Source: Phytoseiulus persimilis (Eukaryota; Arthropoda; Arachnida; Mesostigmata; Phytoseiidae). From it: a DNA stretch of 64,000 nt. The notes below the pieces were generated by a model. The model saw only the letters and a list, made by a program, of their open reading frames with translations, had not been told where the DNA came from and searched no databases. Positions 11,601-23,351 of this stretch are shown here, piece by piece; the first letter of the stretch is position 1; each line of letters opens with the position of its first letter. The translations under genes were made by a program, and so were the position numbers. The stretch is taken from contig CM075102.1 of the NCBI GenBank assembly GCA_037576195.1, positions 28,206,745 to 28,270,744 of the forward strand. Reading direction: 5' to 3'.

Positions 11601-14600
11601 GGGTAGAACCTCGAGGCGAATCGGTGTCGAGTTCCATCTTAATTTCGACTTCGGAGTCCGAGCTATTGGAACGGTCTCAGGACCTGGTTCCACACGCCAG
11701 CGGATGATCCCCCCCGCTCAGTTTTGTTGACTCAATTTACCGTGTTCGGGAGCACTGTGGGTGATGCAAGGCTCGCCCTAAACTAGTGGATCAGATTTGC
11801 TCGAAGAAGATGTGACCAGCCTCCAGAGAATCGCCAGAGAGACGCTAAATAGGAGCGTACCAAGCGTTTCCGGGGGTGTGGATGCCGTTCTTCCACCGTT
11901 GCGGCGGTGAATACTACGGGTCATGAATACTGGCGTGGGCTTCCGGGAAACGGACGGAGATCTCGAAACACGGGCAGACTGCTGATCCATGGATTGAGAC
12001 CAGTGGAGCCTGATTGCGGGGTTTCGGCTGTGGAGACAGACCCCCTCCCCCACCTGTCTGATCTGCTTTCGCTTGATTGAGTGTCCGCTATCCGCGGAAA
12101 CGACGCGCTGATGATCCAGATAGCATTCACTATGCTTGCAAGCAATCCATCTGGATCATTCGGTACGTTCGAACGCTACTCTAGCTCTTCCCAGGAGCTC
12201 AGAATCTGCTCGTGGCTCGACCGATGTGTTGACAGTTTTCGATGAAAATGCAACTATCTCGAAAACCACGGAAGATAGCGGTTTCCGGTTTGTCGCATCC
12301 GGACCAGGAGCTCTTGTTACATCGAAATTAAAAAAAAGCGAGTCGTGTCTCGAGCTTTTGAGGTTCAGAGTTTGCCATCCGAGCTGACCAGATTCTGAGA
12401 CGGAGAAGATTTCCCTCCAGGTAACTGCCTGTTTGATAATCGTCACGTGTCTGTGAATTTTCAAGGGCCACTTCATCCCTGGAATTATTTTCTCAGTGAA
12501 TTCGGCGAGCTTCAGCCAGAGCTCATGGAGTCGATTACGTCGGTCATGGAGTTGGTCGATAATTCATGTTGGAATGCACGCAAAAACGTCTTTCAAAATG
12601 TGGGAAAGTCGAGCGCGTCGTTTTTTTCGGCCGTCACTTGAACTCCAGGCAGAAAATAGGCGACTGGGGCCGTTTCCGACCAATAGAGCGAAATGGTCAC
12701 CCCCCCCCCCCCTAACTGATGAGACGGGACCGGAATCTTTGATACTTGACTCCTCCAACCAAGCGTTCAGTCTACTCCGCCAACCGACAACTATCCGCTT
12801 CTCTCGGCTCCATATTTCCACCTGATGTCCGTTTCTTCAGTGGAATTCGAAGAGCAACCTTTCCATTCCTCATCGAGCCTCACGAATGTGCTCTTTCTGA
12901 ACGGTGAAATGTGTTTTCCAAGAGGGAGCTGGATTGGGAGGTCAATGGATCCCAGAATGTCGTATTTCGCGTAGTCTTAGATGAGGCTTTTTTCCGCTGG
13001 ATGCATCCTGCTCCAGAGTTATGAAATTCGAGGCGGACAGCTCCAAGATTTCCGGACACCTTTCTCCATGCGGACCGAAGCTCTTCGCAAGATTTCGAAT
13101 CCGCGAACACAAGACAGAACCGCGGTGATTCTGCACATGTTCATCGCTCATCTTTACCCATAAGAGCATGAGTGTAACATGTGTGTATGACAGAATCTCA
13201 AAAGCCCGAGAGAGCTGAGAAACTTCCCCGAGGAGGAAATGGCCGTCGACGGAACCGTTCACAGCAGAATATCTGCCCAGCTCCTTCGAGGCGCACTATC
13301 AGGTACGAGGGAGTGAGAGCCTCTTTCTCTCTTTATTCCAGCGATTTTCTCAACCATACGATCAGATCATTCTCGCTCGGACAGAACGAGTTTGCCCTTG
13401 GATCTCCCAGCTAATGAACGAGCATTTTCAATGGTCCACAGGACGACATTGAGACGTAACGTGGGGCATCCCCAGGGGGAAAACACGGTTGGTTATCTCT
13501 TCTGGTGTTGATTATACCGCGAAGCCTGGAGAAACACGAGTAAGAGTCCAGACTTCGACGAATAGACTCAAGGATACGTCGGCTATGATTTTGGGGCGAA
13601 TGAATTTTATACCAGTATGCTCGGAGAGGCGACAACTGAAACCAATCAATCGGTTACTTTACTCTGCCATCATCGGTCAAGCGCCGACTTCCGCAGGGGG
13701 ATGAGAGGTGATCGATCTCTTATCGAATCGCGGAGCTGCTTGGGGCTGTTCTGATCAGTGTATGCTCAGGCCTATCCAACCCAGCGTATCCTGATTTGCT
13801 CGATTTTTTTCCGATTTCCGCTTCTCCCTCCTCTCCGCGGCTTCACTTGAGTTCGAAGAATGTGTCTCTTTGAAGTATCAAGACAGTCTGTGTTGAAGAA
13901 GTATTGTGTCGACTCCGGCCGTAATCGATGGAGTTTGGGATCGTGATGAGGGGAAGATGTCCATGAAGCGGAACAATGTTGACTCCCAGGGTGCTTTGTG
14001 ATGTAGCCAGAGTGCTCAACGTGGTTCAGCATCGTCTGCTGGTACGACGAACCCATCTTCTGATAAGAACAATACTCCAGAAAATCCCAGTGCAGTATCC
14101 CGGCAAAGAAACTCCTGAGTTTCTCGATAGAGCGTTGGGCCTGGAGTCAGAGCTATCGTGATAGCTGTCATTCCTCCGCCGATTTGATTCCTCTGAAGCG
14201 ATCAAATAGAGTTCTACTTCTCTCAAGGAAACCAGAACTCTCGATACCTCTCTCGTCAAGAATCTCATTCATTTTCTGGATTATCATGTAGGAAACAGGG
14301 GCCTTCCTCCCAATCGTTATCGAGGACAACAGAAACCTCCTCCCCTCTTATGAGATGATCCAGAGACGGCTTCGCAGATGAACTTGACAAGAACGATATC
14401 GACTCTCTAATAATTCACTCCGGATCAAGCCAGGCTCTCAATTTTATCTGCCACGTAGCGTGGGACACGCAAAATTTCCATCTGTCATATTACGGTGACC
14501 TCCGTCTCCAGCTCGGAAAGACATGCTTGACAGAGTACAGGTACCGCGTTCCACAAACATCCATGAGACCGGACAGAGAAAACCGGGATGTCCACCGCCC

Positions 14601-16202
14601 GAGGCGACGGTGAAAGAACTGATTTCGTTCTTCACAGAAATCGTCTGTGAGTGCTACGAGACGAGTGGAATTGTCTGAAAACCGAACCGGGCTGCTGGGG
14701 AATTCTCGTTATTCTGCCGAAATCTGGCTGAGATAAGCTACGAAGACTGACCAGATTGTTTTGGGTTGCGGGAATTCCCAGGACGCTCTCTCTCTAATGT
14801 AGAATTACAAGCATCGAGTCAGGACAACGTGCTCTGCTCAATGCACGTAGTCTCTTTGGAATGGGCTCGCGACTGAGCGATGATGATGAATTTATTTCCT
14901 GAGGTGAAGTTCGAGAAGGAAGGCAAGAGAGTCCCGCTCAACCCGGATCATAACGTTTTCCGCATCATGAACTCGAGGAAATGGAATTCACAACACACTG
15001 AGATATGCATCGACCTCGAGTGAGCGATCGCCCTTCACCGTGAGGTGGATGTCGCTGGAGGAGAAATGGGTGGTCCTAGCGGGGACCAATCAATGTTCCC
15101 AGGGGCTCACAATGGAGCATTCGACAATTTATCGAAAGAACTCGGCCATCCTTCTTCTCGGGAGAAAGTGGAGGCCGTAATCGGTCCCGGCCGCGGCAGC
15201 CGATTCCCGACGCCTGTGTAAGCAACCACTATGCCACGAAAACCAGTAGCCATCACACGTGACTTGCGCTTGCAGCGATTGTCCGTGAGGTTCTTTAAAT
15301 TATCTCATTCCACGACAAGGATTTACACACTTCGAAGACGGTGGCATCGACCGCTGGAGGAGCAATCAAAGCCATTCCTCAAAAGTTCGGTCATTGGAAA
15401 ATTTCGTTAACTTTGTTTCTCCCGGGCAGAAAAAGCCACGCAGTTCTGAGAGCCGTTCATCAGTAGGGTATGAGTCATTTCTGGAAAATTAAAGGTTCGC
15501 GAAGCGGAGCGAGAGACTACGCTTCAGGAATTCACAGTTTTTTGCCCATGTTCTCGTTAATTCAGAACGCTGAACCGATATGGCTATAGACATGCCGGTA
15601 ACAGAAAAAAAAAAAACACTTCAGTGTAGAGCTCTCCCTCAGCAGTATTCATCGGTTGAAGAGCTTGACCACAGGCTCAATTCGGGAAAATCACGATATT
15701 ATTTGAAGAAACCGTCCTGGATCGCCAGCGCTCGCGTAACACATCAAATGTGCTTCTCCAGAACAAAAAGCGTTTTCGGCTAGAGTTCAGGCGCACATTT
15801 CGTCCCCTCACCTTTTCCATGGAATATCTTACGTTCCCCGAGTTGATTTGCTTTCCCAATTGGTTGATGAAATAAAAATCTCGCGTGAGTGAATCGGAGG
15901 AGGTGAGCCAGCCAAGCGGCCAGACCGGCAATGAATGACAAGGGGAGACCGGCAGGCATGTGACAAAGCAGCTTTCAATGCTGAATCTCTTTTTTGACCG
16001 TTTTCTAGGAGCACGTGGGGAGCATTGGCGCGCGGTCTTTTCCGGCATGGTGTCGCTCGCAAACAATGCGTCTCACGATGACGCTGTTTGACCGCTCATG
16101 GAAGCCGTTCTTGAAATTGTCGGAAAACTAGCCAGGCGAGAAGCCGCCTCCGGGGAAGTACGAACGTTTTCGCCTTCTCTGCCGAAAATCGTCGCCGCCG
16201 TC
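11601..16202. other. Intergenic DNA inside duplicate copy 1
   Basis: About 4.6 kb between genes D and E. It contains a poly-C run near 12,700 and a poly-A run near 15,605, the only places where the two copies differ. Frames of 60-130 codons occur on both strands but have no domain, signal peptide or convincing splicing. No gene is called. Confidence 0.5.
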
Positions 16203-16208
16203 TATATT
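16203..16208 (+). promoter_or_regulatory. TATA-like element of gene E, copy 1
   Basis: TATATT lies 43 bases before the start codon at 16,251, leaving a 5' UTR of about 15-20 bases if transcription starts about 30 bases downstream. Genes A and C show the same TATA, short leader, micro-exon layout. Confidence 0.5.
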
Positions 16209-16250
16209 CTGGGTGTTCTCGACCGGGCACCGATCATTTTCCACAGAGAC

Positions 16251-18602
16251 ATGAGAGCGGTAGGTGCCCTGGTTGTACCACGCATCAGTGTAGCGCCGAG
16301 ACCTGTGGAAGCACAAAATTTTAGAGTTGGTGACCGACCAGTGAATCATCTGTGATGTTTGGTCTCCAGGTACTGTTGCTATCCATTTGTGGCGTAATTG
16401 TGTGGGGAGCTCCCACGACAGTTGCTCCGGTGGAAGATGTTTCGAGCACGATCGAGCCGGAAAAATCTTCAGAACTGCGCTCTGCAACTTTCAACTCAAA
16501 CGTTACTGTGGCCGCGAACGCCACGGACGTAGACGAGAAGATCTTCCCGTTCAACAATCAAGTATTCGGCCTCCCCTTCGTGAGTACATAAGAATGCGTA
16601 GAGAAGATTCAAACCAGACAGTGAGTCCTGCGACTCCATTCCTTGAATTCCAAGGCTGCGGTCTCAGATCATCACTCTTGACTCCGATCTACATCTTCCA
16701 GCCGGGATTCCAGAGTGCCCAGAGTCCTTTCGGTAATGGGTACGGTCTGAACCCATCATTCTCACCATTCCAAGGAAATATTTACGGTAAAGCCATCTCC
16801 ACTCGATTCCTCTTCAACGCGGACTCGCCTCCGCCACGGACTGAAGACTTCGTTCTTTGTTTGTAGGGCAGTATCCACACAGCCAGAACGTCTTCCCGCA
16901 AGGACTGTACTCACCTCAGGGTCAGAACCCTTTCTACGATCAAGGACCCGTACAGCCTGCTCAAGTTTTAGGCCAACCGGGTCAATTACCTGGGAATCAA
17001 GGGTTCCAACAAGTTCCGCTCCAGCTCCAGGGTCCTATTCCACAAGCGCCTCAAGGCTCGTTCCCGCAGGGCCAGCCACCACAAGGACCTTTCCAACAAG
17101 GACAATTCCCTCCGAACCGTTTTCCTCAGCAACAATTCCCCCAGAATCGATTCCCCCAAGGACAACCAGTGTCTCCCGGGAGCGGCAATAATGATAACAG
17201 TGAGCGACCATCTGCTCCGAATCCGGCGAGCGCGAATGGGAGTGGTGATCCTGAAGCCAACGAACAGCCTCAATCCGAAAACCCAAGCGGGGCTAGCGGT
17301 CAAAAAGAGCAGCAAGATGGGTCGCCGCCCCGATCTGAGAACCCTGGCGGAGAAGCAAGTAGGCCGAACCCCAGCGAGGGTGCGGGCCAGCTCCCAGGTC
17401 AGTTCCCAGCTGGATACCAGGACTTCCCGCAAACTCTGACTGGATCTCCGGAACGTTTCCGAAACGGAGGCCCGGCCTTTAATCAGAACTTTTTCTCACC
17501 GTCGTATCAGTTCTTGCCGAACGGACAATTCCTGCCCCAAGGGTTCGGCGGCCAGCTTTTAACACCCGGGGTATTTGCAGGGCAAGGCAATGGCCCTACG
17601 CAGTTGAATCCAAACCAACCTCAAAACCCCCAGGGACAAGGTCAGCTGTTCCAAAGCTCCCAGGGAGGGCCCCCACAAAACTTCCAGAGCCCCCAAGGCT
17701 TCTTTCCCCAGGGCGGATTTCCACCCGGGTTCCAAGGCGGCTACCCGCAGGTTCCTCAGGGTGTGTTCACGCAAGGCCCTCAAGGAGCGTTCGTACCGAG
17801 CCCGCAGGGGGCGATCCCCCAGGGAGCCGCACCGGGCCAGGGACCCTTCCAGACCGTCAACCCACAAAACTTCCCACCTCCAAACCCCGGACCGAATCCT
17901 CAGAATAGTGAAGAATCAGGACAGGGGGGCGCGAACCCAGCTGATTCCCCAAACAGTCCCGACGCCCAAGACGGCCCGAGCACTCAGTCACGCGGCGTTC
18001 CTCAAGGAGACGTTACCGTAGCCGGTAAGAACTAGGAGCGCTTGTGAATCGCATGCTGTAACGCCAGTTGCCGGAGAGGGGACCAAAAATATTCAGCGTA
18101 GTGTTACGACAGGTGGAATAGTCTCCGATGCTCCTGTCAGGCCGTTCGAAAATTTCGAAGTGAAGCGGCCCATTGCTCTCCCCGTGAAAATCAATCCTGT
18201 CACCTCAATGAAAATAATTCCACCACCAGGACCAAACCAGCAAAGTCCCTTGCCGGTCGATCAGGCTCCGCAACCCAGTCAGGGGTGAGTGAATGAACTG
18301 GGCCAACCTTCGGAGGAAGTTCGTTCACTCGAACAAGCCTTTCTCCTACGACTTTCTCCAGCACTCTTCCTTCTGCTCACTGCTCCGCGAAAGCACCTAC
18401 ACCGCTTCGACCAGTGAGGTCGTCTTCCGATGTTTGCGAGTCGCTCTCGCAGATCTTAGTCGCGTGCGTTTCTTCCAGGAGTGAGTTGCGATCACCGCCT
18501 GGTGATATGTATAACGAGGTGTCTGCCGTCGAAGCACCAGCAAAACAGACCGAGAGAACATCGAATACTGATAGACCCGCGACTCGGAGACCTGACCCCT
18601 GA
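16251..18602 (+). CDS. Secreted Pro/Gln/Gly-rich protein, gene E (copy 1), six exons, about 600 aa
   Basis: Exons are 16,251-16,259, 16,370-16,579, 16,702-16,786, 16,867-18,024, 18,068-18,284 and 18,479-18,602. Every junction is GT-AG and the phases agree throughout. Exon 1 encodes only MRA; exon 2 continues VLLLSICGVIVWGAPTTV, giving a clean signal peptide. A pro-region follows with sequons (NVT, NAT) and a boundary DVDEKIFPF. The large exon is about 385 codons of Pro, Gln, Gly, Asn and Phe in FPQGQ, GPFQQGQFP and QNPQGQG motifs, interrupted by an acidic, Ser-rich patch. The tail is less repetitive (FENFEVKRPIALPVKI) and ends ATRRPDP. No cysteine-rich or enzymatic domain is seen. The simple stop after exon 4 (18,035) and the stop after exon 5 are alternative ends, but the donor sites and phases favour the longer form. 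Function is unknown; an extracellular matrix, silk or cement role is inference. Confidence 0.75.
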
Positions 18603-18839
18603 GGCCGAATCTGACCCCAGAATACTTTGTTGCGGAGAAAATGCCAATTGTCAGACTGTACTTGCCCCGATAGGAGCCGGCCAAGCCAGATGATGGATTA
18701 TTGTAGTGGAACAGGGTGTTCGGTGCCGAAATCTGACAGTGATCTGCATGGTGATATAACATAGCACAACCCGGAAGGTTCTTTATGCCGAGAACAATCT
18801 ACTCCTGTTGTTTCTTCGACGATTCGGGGGCGCTACGAG

Positions 18840-18845
18840 AATAAA
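18840..18845 (+). terminator. Possible poly(A) signal of gene E
   Basis: AATAAA in AGAATAAATTTCG, about 240 bases after the stop of gene E. It lies just beyond the end of the duplicated block (18,820), so copy 2 lacks it. This fits copy 2 being cut by the N at 61,312. Confidence 0.4.
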
Positions 18846-20115
18846 TTTCGATCGAATCGGCAAGTCATCCCGGTACGAGCCCTTGTTCTCACTTGATGAT
18901 ACTTGGAATTTCTTCCCAAATAGATGTAGGAGCAGCGTGCGCAACGTTTCGAAACTAGGTGATGGAGCCGGTGGTTCTGGCCGAGGGAAAGGCCAAAGGC
19001 CGCTACGACGCCAGTAAGCTCTGAGTTGAGCATGAGAAGAGAACGCCCCAGATTTTCACTCCTTTCGGAATAATGGGAGGTAATGGGTTTACCGGAGAGA
19101 CCAATAGTCATGACGAGACATGGAAAAATCTTCCATCGTTCGTATAGGAATCATCGCCGGCAACGAACGTTCAAGATAGGAGCGTCGCAGACAGGTAACA
19201 TTGAACATGAGTTGAGAGGGAGCTTTGAGCCGGGTCTCCCATCTGAAACCTCCTGGAATTCGCTCATTTCCCTCAGGACCCGACTGCCGCTATTGCTTGA
19301 TTTTCCGGCATCCGGTCCTGCAGAATAGCCAGAGTATACACGGAGGAGACTTGTGTTCATTTTCATGAACTTCGGCATGTCGTGATGGATTTGCATCGTT
19401 CCCTCTCCAGGGTCACGAAGGAGAGGAATGGGGGAGAAAGAGAAGGGAGATGACTCTTGAATATCTTGTGCACTGAGAACTCAGCTCCGATGAGCAATTT
19501 TATTCTCTGCAGAAGCCTTTATATCCTAAGAATTGGGTGCACATCGATTCCACTCATTAGACCATCGTATATGTGTCACCAATCGATTTTGTCCGGTCAC
19601 TGACATTCATCACATGCTACGTTCTGGTTCGATCCTGTCTGAGTCGGACGAGCAAATCGATTGCGGCATTTCCCGTGGGAACGAGGAGCTCCGGCTCGTG
19701 TATTCTCCTCCGACTGACACTGAAGTGGGTTACACAGCTCCACGAGGATTGATTTCCTGAATCTCTGCTGCTTCAGGCTGTGGCACCTCTCAGGACCCAC
19801 GTCGACTGCGATGGCAGCGGAGTTCGACCACCAGACGGAAAAAAAGCACATACAAACGCCGACACGAGGCTGAGATAGTCCTCAGTTCTCTCCAGAGACG
19901 ACAACCGTCGATACCCTCTATGGTCACGTGCAGCTTCTAGCGGAAAGGGGGCATGCACTGCTGAAATCCCTGACACAAAGGGCTCCACAGGATATTTTCA
20001 ATTATGAGTATTGAGGCCTCCTTCACACATGTGCCTTAGCCGGGATCGTCACCTCAACGTTTCGCACACACTGACCACACGGGAGAAGGCCCTTTCGATC
20101 CCATCAATGGTGAGC
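18846..20115. other. No gene recognised between gene E and NASP
   Basis: About 1.3 kb with short frames on both strands only. No domain, signal peptide or RNA gene is seen. Confidence 0.45.
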
Positions 20116-20121
20116 TTTATT
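20116..20121 (-). terminator. Possible NASP poly(A) signal (minus strand)
   Basis: TTTATT on the plus strand reads AATAAA on the minus strand, about 175 bases downstream of the NASP stop codon. Confidence 0.45.
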
Positions 20122-20294
20122 CTTTGAAGCGACAGCATATTTACAATTCCAGATGAGGGAGCCGAGTCCGTGAAGAAAGTTTCACGAACGAGGTTTCGGC
20201 ATGAGAATAATAGGTTCATTTCCTCCCGTTTCCGAAAACACACCAGCAAGGACACGGGAGGGTTACAAATGTGGAGGAGTACCCGAGCCGAAGT

Positions 20295-22815
20295 CTAAGC
20301 ATCTTTTTGTTTCTTCTCCGGTTGAATCGATGATTCGCCGCCATCGAGTGGTCTCTTCCGCTTGATCATGTTCGATCCAAGCACGTTCACCTTCGTTTCC
20401 TTAAAATGGGGAATGGCCGATCCGATTGTTGTCGCTGGATCCAATTTATAATATGAGATTTTGCTCAGGCACTGCAAGTTTACCTTTTTCACGGGACTCG
20501 TCTCTGGAGTGCGATCGAGCATTTGACTGATGATCTGTTCCTTGGGTCCATCAGCCCTCTCCGTTTGCATTTCTTTCGCATCTTCCAGTTTCGACACGAT
20601 CTCCGGCAGGAAGCCCTCAATGTCCTCAACTTCTCGCTGTGCACACCAGACAGGGTCGTCGACTATGCTTCCCACGAATTCAGTCTGTTTCTTGCCTTCT
20701 TCGATTTTGTTTTTTAAGTTGTCGAGTCTCCGATTGAGAATCTGCGAAAGGCGGGGAATACTTATGAAACGGACGCTCGAGCTCCGGAATACACGTGAGC
20801 GGCGGTATTTATAGGGCGTTCATGAGTCCCCGAGGTCAGAATCTCGATGCAACTGCCCAGACCTGAAGAGAATCGGCGAAATAAGCGGCGCTCTTCTCGT
20901 ACTCGGCTTGATAGGAGTGGGACAAGCCCAAATGGTAATTGGTCTCAGCCGCTGCTCGGGAATCGTCCGGAAGCATCTCTTGTTGAATCCGCAAGCAGGC
21001 TTCGAAGTCATCGATCGCTTGCTGGTAGTTATCGGACTCCAGGCCAACCTCACCCAGGGTTTGCAGACAGTCCGCGGCTTTCAGATATAATTCGGGGCTG
21101 CTTTCTGCGTCCCTGTGGAGGAGAACAGCAGAGCTCGGGAAGAGACCTCAGAACAAGCAACTCTGCAGAAGATAGTTAGCCTCGGACCACCTGAGGGGCT
21201 CTCCGTACAACATGTAACTGCCTGATAGAACCTGGTCTGATTGTAATGGATCGCAGACGGGGTGGATGAAGAGTTCACGCAGTGCACTCCGTGCGCGTTA
21301 GACTGTTACAATCGGAGTCGATGATACTGACCGCTTGAAGATATTTTTCGCGAGATCAAGAACTTCGAAAGCGATCTGCAAGTCGCTGGACGCATCTTCT
21401 TCGGCGTTGGAGGGGACCGTTTGATCCTCTTCTTCGGTATGCGGCCCAGCGTCATCCAGCTTGGGATCCTGCAGAGCAGGCTCAGGTTTCTCGAGATCTT
21501 CTTCATCTTTCGGAGATGATTCACCTGCATCATTCTCCTCAGACTGCTCATCTTGTTCTTCTTCTGCAGCTTCTCCGTCCTGTTGGAGAAAGTTCGAGCT
21601 CACGGGATGCCGGGGGTGGATGGAAAGTGGGATGCGATTGCCTAGCAATGGAATCTGGACGAACCTTCTTAGCATCGCCAGCGCCGGCTGCGTCATCCTC
21701 TTGTTCCTCTTCTTCTTCTTCACTGGAATCCTCTCCCTCCTGTTCTTCAGCGACGTCGATCGCATTCAACGCCCCAGTATGTTTCCTATGCAATTCCAAC
21801 AGCGCCTTACCTGGAGTCGATCACAGCGTTTCGAAAAAAGTCAGGACATGCTCAAGGATACTCAAATTTTACCAGAGGATTTTCCTTCTAATCAGGTTCG
21901 AGAGAATCTCTCGCGTAGATTCCACGGTATACGACATTGGTCGGTTGAATTACTCACCATATTGTAGGAGGGCTTCCCCACACTCCGAGGCATTGTCTCC
22001 ATATTTGGCTGATAACAGCTGACAAGCTTTCTCGAAGGATTCAACAGCGGAGAAGTAATCTTGGACGAGCATGTGACGTTTTCCTTGTATCAAATGCATT
22101 GTAGCTTCCACGGCAGGATCCTCATCCCTAATGACGATTCCCCCCGTTTAATACAACAATTCTGTTAAGAGCCCAACTGGGCTCGGGTTGTCTCTGTGAT
22201 GGCGGATCGTGATGCCTGACGTTCTGGGAGAAAATCGAGGTTCGGTACTCACTCCTTGACCGACTCCTCCTTGTCATCGGCTTTGGGAGGTTCCGCTTCT
22301 GCCTTCCTAGAAATTTGAATCCAGGTTCAGAGTATCGCTGTAAAAATCTTACCAAGGGGTGATTCGAAGGAGGAGCGAGCCATGCGATCGCTGCGATGCT
22401 TCATCTGAGGAACACATGAATGGCATCGCTCTGACGTGACGTGATTCGCTCGATTCCCTCGAGCTCGTTGATTCTGACTGTAACTCTTCCCGAAGAATCA
22501 GAAGAGCGATTGCTGAATACAGCCATATTCCCACATGTTTTCCTCACGACCCCTGAGGATCACTTCGCCTCAAGACCGAGTCGGCTTCAGGACATAACTG
22601 GACGGAGTCGATCTGATTCTAAAGAAACCCCGCGGCGCTGTGGAACGAACGCCGTACAAAAACCAGCTACTTCAAAACGAGTTACATACTCAGCGGCAGG
22701 TGCTTTCTGGTTAGCACTCTGTTGGATCTTCTCGTCATTGACCTCCTGGACACCGTTGCTCTCCGCGGCCGTCATGTTCTCCACGACAACCTGACTCGCG
22801 GCCTTCGGATCAATT
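20295..22815 (-). CDS. NASP: NASP family histone H3-H4 chaperone (SHNi-TPR protein)
   Basis: NASP/Sim3/Hif1 proteins bind histone H3 or H3-H4 through TPR repeats and maintain the soluble nuclear histone pool. Minus-strand exons, 5' to 3', are 22,690-22,815, 22,253-22,306, 21,958-22,127, 21,665-21,810, 21,332-21,579, 20,863-21,112 and 20,295-20,741. All junctions are GT-AG with matching phases; together they give 480 codons including the stop. In order, they encode an acidic N-terminal region; TPR1 (YGDNASECGEALLQYGKALL); a long Glu/Asp-rich insert typical of NASP; the SHNi-TPR entry (LQIAFEVLDLAKNIFKR); TPR helices (LGEVGLESDNYQQAIDDFEA, AETNYHLGLSHSYQAEYEKS); a coiled coil (EIVSKLEDAKE); and a basic tail (KRKRPLDGG, PEKKQKDA) that looks like a nuclear localisation signal. 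The first exon, with the start codon, is not resolved; it should lie at about 22,816-23,050. Transcription diverges from UTP15. Confidence 0.92.
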
Positions 22816-23351
22816 CTGCAAGGCACGAGGCTATTCGAATACAGAAGCGAAGCTGCTTCCGAAGCTGTTTGGCGCTCAAATCGTTCGCTTGTTAAACAGG
22901 TAGCCCCCTGACAGCAACCGAGCTCTTCGTCCCATATAGGACCTGTTTCTGTCCGCTGTGTCCTTGGTGTTTAACCGACGGACGAGTAGCCGGCTACAGA
23001 AGAAGGGAATTGCCTCCACGACGTCCATGGATACTTTTTCCGAACTGTCGGAGCTTGAGTTACGCGCTGTTGAGGTGGACTCCGTTTCCGAGGAACTTGG
23101 AAACGAAGTCAGCGGATGGAGACCTCATTCTGCTGTGAGCGACTCCCGATGTAAATATCGCTTTCCACTTAAATCACGGAAACACGCCGTTCTTTCCCGC
23201 GTGTAGTTCTCTGATACACACGAAAACGGTCTTTGTCAGTTTCAATTTTGCGCTGCTGCTCCGAGAACAGTGAATATTCCACTGAGGCAGGGTTTCTCGG
23301 AGGGAATTGTCAGCGAGCCTCCGTTGGACTGGGGAAACCTGACGAGGCAAG
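22816..23351. promoter_or_regulatory. Shared divergent promoter region, NASP / UTP15
   Basis: Only about 0.5 kb separates the first resolved NASP exon (minus) from the UTP15 start codon (plus), and the missing NASP first exon must also fit here. Head-to-head placement of two growth-linked nuclear genes, with no obvious TATA box, suggests a bidirectional housekeeping promoter. The sequence shows the layout; co-regulation is inference. Confidence 0.45.

Larger units (their letters stand above)
10313..18820 (+). repeat. 8.5 kb direct duplicate, copy 1
   Basis: Direct copy of 52,806-61,311. The offset is 42,493 up to about 12,700, 42,492 to about 15,600 and 42,491 afterwards. The only differences I find are one C in a poly-C run (about 12,700-12,712) and one A in a poly-A run (about 15,605). 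Exons, introns and intergenic DNA are otherwise base-identical in my comparison. Such identity in non-coding DNA means the same locus or an extremely recent copy. Confidence 0.95.

Noticed and set aside
16857-18035. 392-codon frame as a stand-alone gene
   Set aside because: It lacks a signal peptide, begins before a splice acceptor (16,866) and is the large exon of gene E; the true start is at 16,251.
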